This document shows positions 5,252 to 7,195 of a stretch of 7,195 nt of DNA, one piece after another. The DNA lies in contig DBOT01000067.1 in NCBI GenBank assembly GCA_002299975.1, positions 1 through 7,195 on the forward strand. The letters are read 5' to 3'. This DNA is from Lactobacillaceae bacterium UBA639. GTDB taxonomy: Bacteria > Bacillota > Bacilli > Lactobacillales > Lactobacillaceae. Below the pieces are notes generated by a model. That model was not told the DNA's origin, ran no database searches, and was given only the letters and a program-made list of their open reading frames with translations. The position numbers were made by a program, and so were the translations under genes. The first letter of the stretch is position 1. Each line of letters begins with the position of its first letter.

Positions 5252-5292
5252 TAAAAGGCAACATTATCTTATCTTGATAATGTTGCCTTTTA
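5252..5292. terminator. Perfect 17-bp hairpin, possible bidirectional terminator
   Basis: Bases 5252-5268 pair without mismatch with 5276-5292 around a 7-nt loop. Short T runs follow on either strand (TTTTA on +, TTTTAATCG on -). No gene on either side obviously ends here. It may insulate the recombinase from the T-box operon, or be left over from a gene removed by rearrangement. Confidence 0.55.
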
Positions 5293-5430
5293 CGTAATTC
5301 TAAAAAAAGAGAAAGGAGTAATGACCAACCTTTCTTTTTTTACTGAGTATTTACAATCTAAGTGCAACAGATTTTAAGTTGCAAAGTGAGATCTCAGTTC
5401 ACTTTTATTAAAGAATTTTAATTTTCACTG
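5293..5430. other. AT-rich spacer with weak hairpins, no gene
   Basis: A + strand stem (5302-5315 with 5329-5341, one 2-nt bulge) ends in seven T and could be a weak terminator. A second one pairs AAAGTGA with TCACTTT just before the T-box promoter. A 17-codon frame from 5321 sits inside the first hairpin and has a ribosome site only 2 nt away, so I do not call it a gene. Confidence 0.4.
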
Positions 5431-5459
5431 TTGACAATGAAGATAATCGTGCGTATATT
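5431..5459 (+). promoter_or_regulatory. Promoter of the T-box operon
   Basis: A perfect -35 TTGACA (5431-5436), a 17-nt spacer and TATATT (5454-5459) make the best + strand promoter in the window. Transcription would start near 5466, giving a leader of about 320 nt ahead of the first gene. Confidence 0.88.
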
Positions 5460-5465
5460 ATCATC

Positions 5466-5750
5466 AACAATTAAATTTAGATGAGAAAAACGTTGAAGGA
5501 AATAATGACCAGGGACTAGGTGCAGAGAGCTAACGGTTGGTGAAAGTTAGTCACGGCTCGTGGGAGTTAATCGTTCCTGAGTTACCGGCTGAATTAAAGT
5601 AAGCTTAGGTTGGTTGCCATCCATTACCTTGGCCACAAATGTTAGTTTGTGATTGAGATGACTGGCCTTGTGCCGGTTAAAGTAGGATGGTACCACGCGG
5701 AAGCGTTCTTACAGTTGCAGAAATGCGACGGTAAGAACGCTTTTTTCTTT
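5466..5750 (+). ncRNA. T-box riboswitch, probable tRNA-Ile type
   Basis: The leader has T-box landmarks in order: GCAGAGAGC (5522-5530, AGAGA element), GGTTGGTGAAAG (stem I distal region) and AGGATGGTACCACG (5684-5697), matching the conserved T-box AGGGTGGNACCGCG. The stem I base AGGAA (5497-5501) pairs with TTCCT (5574-5578). Taking the codon position one base 5' of that pairing, as in the glyQ T-box, the specifier is ATC (5570-5572), isoleucine. TGGT (5688-5691) would pair with an uncharged ACCA tRNA end, meaning discriminator A. Uncharged tRNA stabilises the antiterminator and allows read-through. The class is sure; the specifier is assigned by eye. Confidence 0.93.
5701..5750 (+). terminator. 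T-box terminator
   Basis: Bases 5701-5712 pair with 5731-5742 (12 bp). After one mismatch, 5714-5718 pair with 5725-5729 (one G-U) around a 6-nt loop. The run TTTTTTCTTT follows. Its 5' arm begins directly after the T-box sequence, so it competes with the antiterminator. Confidence 0.92.
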
Positions 5751-5788
5751 CTAAATTTAGCTGTAAGAACTTTTTGGAGGTAATTACT

Positions 5789-6580
5789 ATGACTGAATTA
5801 AACACAAAGCAAGAAGAATTCGCCAAGGCACTATTTACAGCTTATGACACCAATACCCCATTAAAAGAAGACGACTGGAAAGACGTAGTGACAGATGATG
5901 ACACGGCCTATGCAGTTCAAGATGAAGTCATGAAGTTAAAGGGAAAGGAAACAGCAGGCTATAAGGTATCACTGACGAGCAAGCAGACCCAGGACATGTT
6001 TGACGCGGATTCACCGTTATACGGACAACAAGTTGCAGAACGGTTCTTGCAGTCACCAGCGGATGTCGATTTGTCCACCCTTAACGAACCGCTCCTGGAA
6101 GTTGAACTGGCCTTTCGGGCAAAGGAAGATCTGAAGCCAACTGACTCGCTTGACGATCTTTTCCATAAGGTGACGGTTGCCGGTGACTTGGAACTGCCAG
6201 ATGCGCGTTTCGTCGACTGGTTCCCGGACCTTGGAAAGTATAACGTAATGTCTGATTGTGCGGTTGGTGGCCTAGTTGTTTACGGGGAAGAACGCGATGC
6301 CGACAAGGCCTTTGACAGTGTTGATGATGCGGCAAAGGTTCATGCAGACCTTTACAAAGATGGTGAAAAATTGAAGGATGGTGAATCATCAGAAGTATTG
6401 GGCAACCCATTTAAGTCGTTGCAGTGGTTAGTCAAGAAACTTGATGAACAAGGGAAGACGTTTAGCAAGGGCCAAATGGTATCATCCGGTACGTTTGTCC
6501 TGCCACCAAAGCTTACGGCTGGTGAGTGGGAAGTGAAGTTTGACCAAGGATTTGGCAATGTAGTCGTCAATGCTAAGTAG
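5789..6580 (+). CDS. 2-keto-4-pentenoate hydratase-like protein (FAH superfamily)
   Basis: The ATG at 5789 follows GGAGG by 8 nt; an in-frame TTG at 5774 lies before that ribosome site and is unlikely. The product has 263 residues, the usual MhpD length. Family signatures are GYKVSLTSK (58-65), PLYGQ (76-80), LLEVELAF with Glu104 and Glu106, ELPDARF with Glu135 as the likely third metal ligand, and VLGNPFKSLQWLVKKL with a later SSGT in the C-terminal half. Known relatives hydrate 2-oxo-4-enoates in aromatic breakdown; others are decarboxylases or hydrolases of 2-oxo acids using Mg2+ or Mn2+. No aromatic pathway is present here. The isoleucine-type T-box upstream and the PanE-like gene 13 nt downstream point to a branched 2-oxo acid substrate. 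The true reaction is unknown. The protein is notably acidic. Confidence 0.88.
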   Translation: MTELNTKQEEFAKALFTAYDTNTPLKEDDWKDVVTDDDTAYAVQDEVMKLKGKETAGYKVSLTSKQTQDMFDADSPLYGQQVAERFLQSPADVDLSTLNEPLLEVELAFRAKEDLKPTDSLDDLFHKVTVAGDLELPDARFVDWFPDLGKYNVMSDCAVGGLVVYGEERDADKAFDSVDDAAKVHADLYKDGEKLKDGESSEVLGNPFKSLQWLVKKLDEQGKTFSKGQMVSSGTFVLPPKLTAGEWEVKFDQGFGNVVVNAK

Positions 6581-6593
6581 GGAGCGTGATTAA

Positions 6594-7195
6594 ATGAAAG
6601 TTGCAGTTGCGGGAGTTGGCGCGATGGGGACGCGTTTTGCCCTCAAGTTAAAACAAGCTGGTAATGATGTCACAGTTGTTGATGGTTGGGATGAACGGGT
6701 TGCCGCCCTCAAACAAGGTGGCCTCCGGGCAAACCTCGATGGCGAAGAAGTAGCGGTAGATGTTCCGGTATATGGACAAAAGGAGGTACCGCATGACCTG
6801 CACTTTGATGTGGTTCTCTTTTTCACCAAGAGTATGCAACTGGAACAGATGGTTAAGGACATGCTGCCAGTTTTTGATGATGATACGCTGGCCCTTTGCC
6901 TGATGAACGGGATTGGTCATGAGAAAACCTTGGAGAAATACCTGCCAAAGAATCGGGTATTTCTTGGTAACACAATGTGGACTGCACAAATGACCCGACC
7001 GGACCACGTCTTGCTGGAAGATGATGGGAGCTGTGAGTTACGAAACGTTGAACCGGGGGAACCACAAGATCGTCGAGCAGCGGAATTAGTGAAGGCTTTG
7101 GATGAAGCGGGCTTGAAGGCGCGCTTACTTGATGATCCACGGTATTCGGTCTTTCGCAAAGGGTGTGTTAATGGGACACTAAACACACTGTGTAC
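6594..7195 (+). CDS. panE: Ketopantoate reductase family protein (PanE-like), 3' end outside the window
   Basis: The ATG at 6594 follows GGGAG by 9 nt. The 200 visible residues include the Rossmann loop GVGAMG (7-12), TKS (78-80), MNGIG with Asn105, and FRKGCVNGTLN with Lys189 and Asn193. The 4-residue Lys/Asn spacing matches the catalytic pair of E. coli PanE (Lys176, Asn180). The family reduces 2-dehydropantoate to pantoate with NADPH. In lactic acid bacteria some members instead reduce branched 2-oxo acids to D-2-hydroxy acids (the Lactococcus PanE type). Co-transcription behind an isoleucine-type T-box makes the hydroxyacid dehydrogenase role at least as likely as pantothenate synthesis. 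The C-terminal helical domain is incomplete because the window ends. Confidence 0.9.
   Translation, partial: MKVAVAGVGAMGTRFALKLKQAGNDVTVVDGWDERVAALKQGGLRANLDGEEVAVDVPVYGQKEVPHDLHFDVVLFFTKSMQLEQMVKDMLPVFDDDTLALCLMNGIGHEKTLEKYLPKNRVFLGNTMWTAQMTRPDHVLLEDDGSCELRNVEPGEPQDRRAAELVKALDEAGLKARLLDDPRYSVFRKGCVNGTLNTLC

Noticed and set aside
5321..5374. 17-codon frame after AAGGAG
   Set aside because: The ribosome site is only 2 nt from the ATG and the frame lies within a terminator-like hairpin; the peptide has no notable features.
1..7195. CRISPR arrays, tRNA or rRNA genes, complete insertion sequences
   Set aside because: I found no regularly spaced repeats of CRISPR size, no cloverleaf-forming tRNA sequence, no rRNA sequence and no transposase frame.

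Overview
The window looks like a chromosome segment of a Lactobacillaceae species. Limosilactobacillus or a close relative is my guess, from gene style, strong AGGAGG ribosome sites and a T-box leader; genus confidence is modest. Genes are mostly of moderate GC, while the spacers are very AT-rich.

Left block (about 120-3608, + strand): a likely operon controlled by branched-chain amino acids. A promoter drives a 19-codon leader peptide in which 8 of residues 10-18 are Leu, Ile or Val, followed by alternative stems and an intrinsic terminator. These read as a ribosome-mediated attenuator. Behind it lie ilvD (dihydroxy-acid dehydratase, with features of the [4Fe-4S] class), a DUF59/MIP18 (SufT/PaaD-like) Fe-S assembly factor that may mature IlvD, and a BASS-family transporter that may move a 2-oxo acid. 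A strong terminator ends the block.

Middle block (about 3610-5300): accessory-looking DNA. It holds a small - strand membrane-peptide gene with an excellent ribosome site, then what I read as a compact type I toxin-antitoxin module. A + strand mRNA encodes a 32-residue hydrophobic/cationic peptide. A divergent - strand RNA of about 86 nt carries two segments perfectly complementary to that mRNA (8 nt at its presumed 5' end, 16 nt inside the coding region). The two promoters overlap almost completely. Next to it, on the - strand, is a small serine recombinase with nested inverted repeats just upstream of its start.

Right block (about 5431-7195, + strand): a consensus promoter, a T-box leader with a probable isoleucine (ATC) specifier, a 2-keto-4-pentenoate hydratase-like (FAH superfamily) enzyme, and the first 200 codons of a ketopantoate reductase-family gene (panE-like) that runs off the window.

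How it fits together: the left and right blocks both appear to respond to branched-chain amino acid supply, by two different mechanisms (leader-peptide translation and tRNA sensing). Both encode proteins for branched 2-oxo acids or their relatives. The toxin-antitoxin/recombinase module between them looks like an inserted element.
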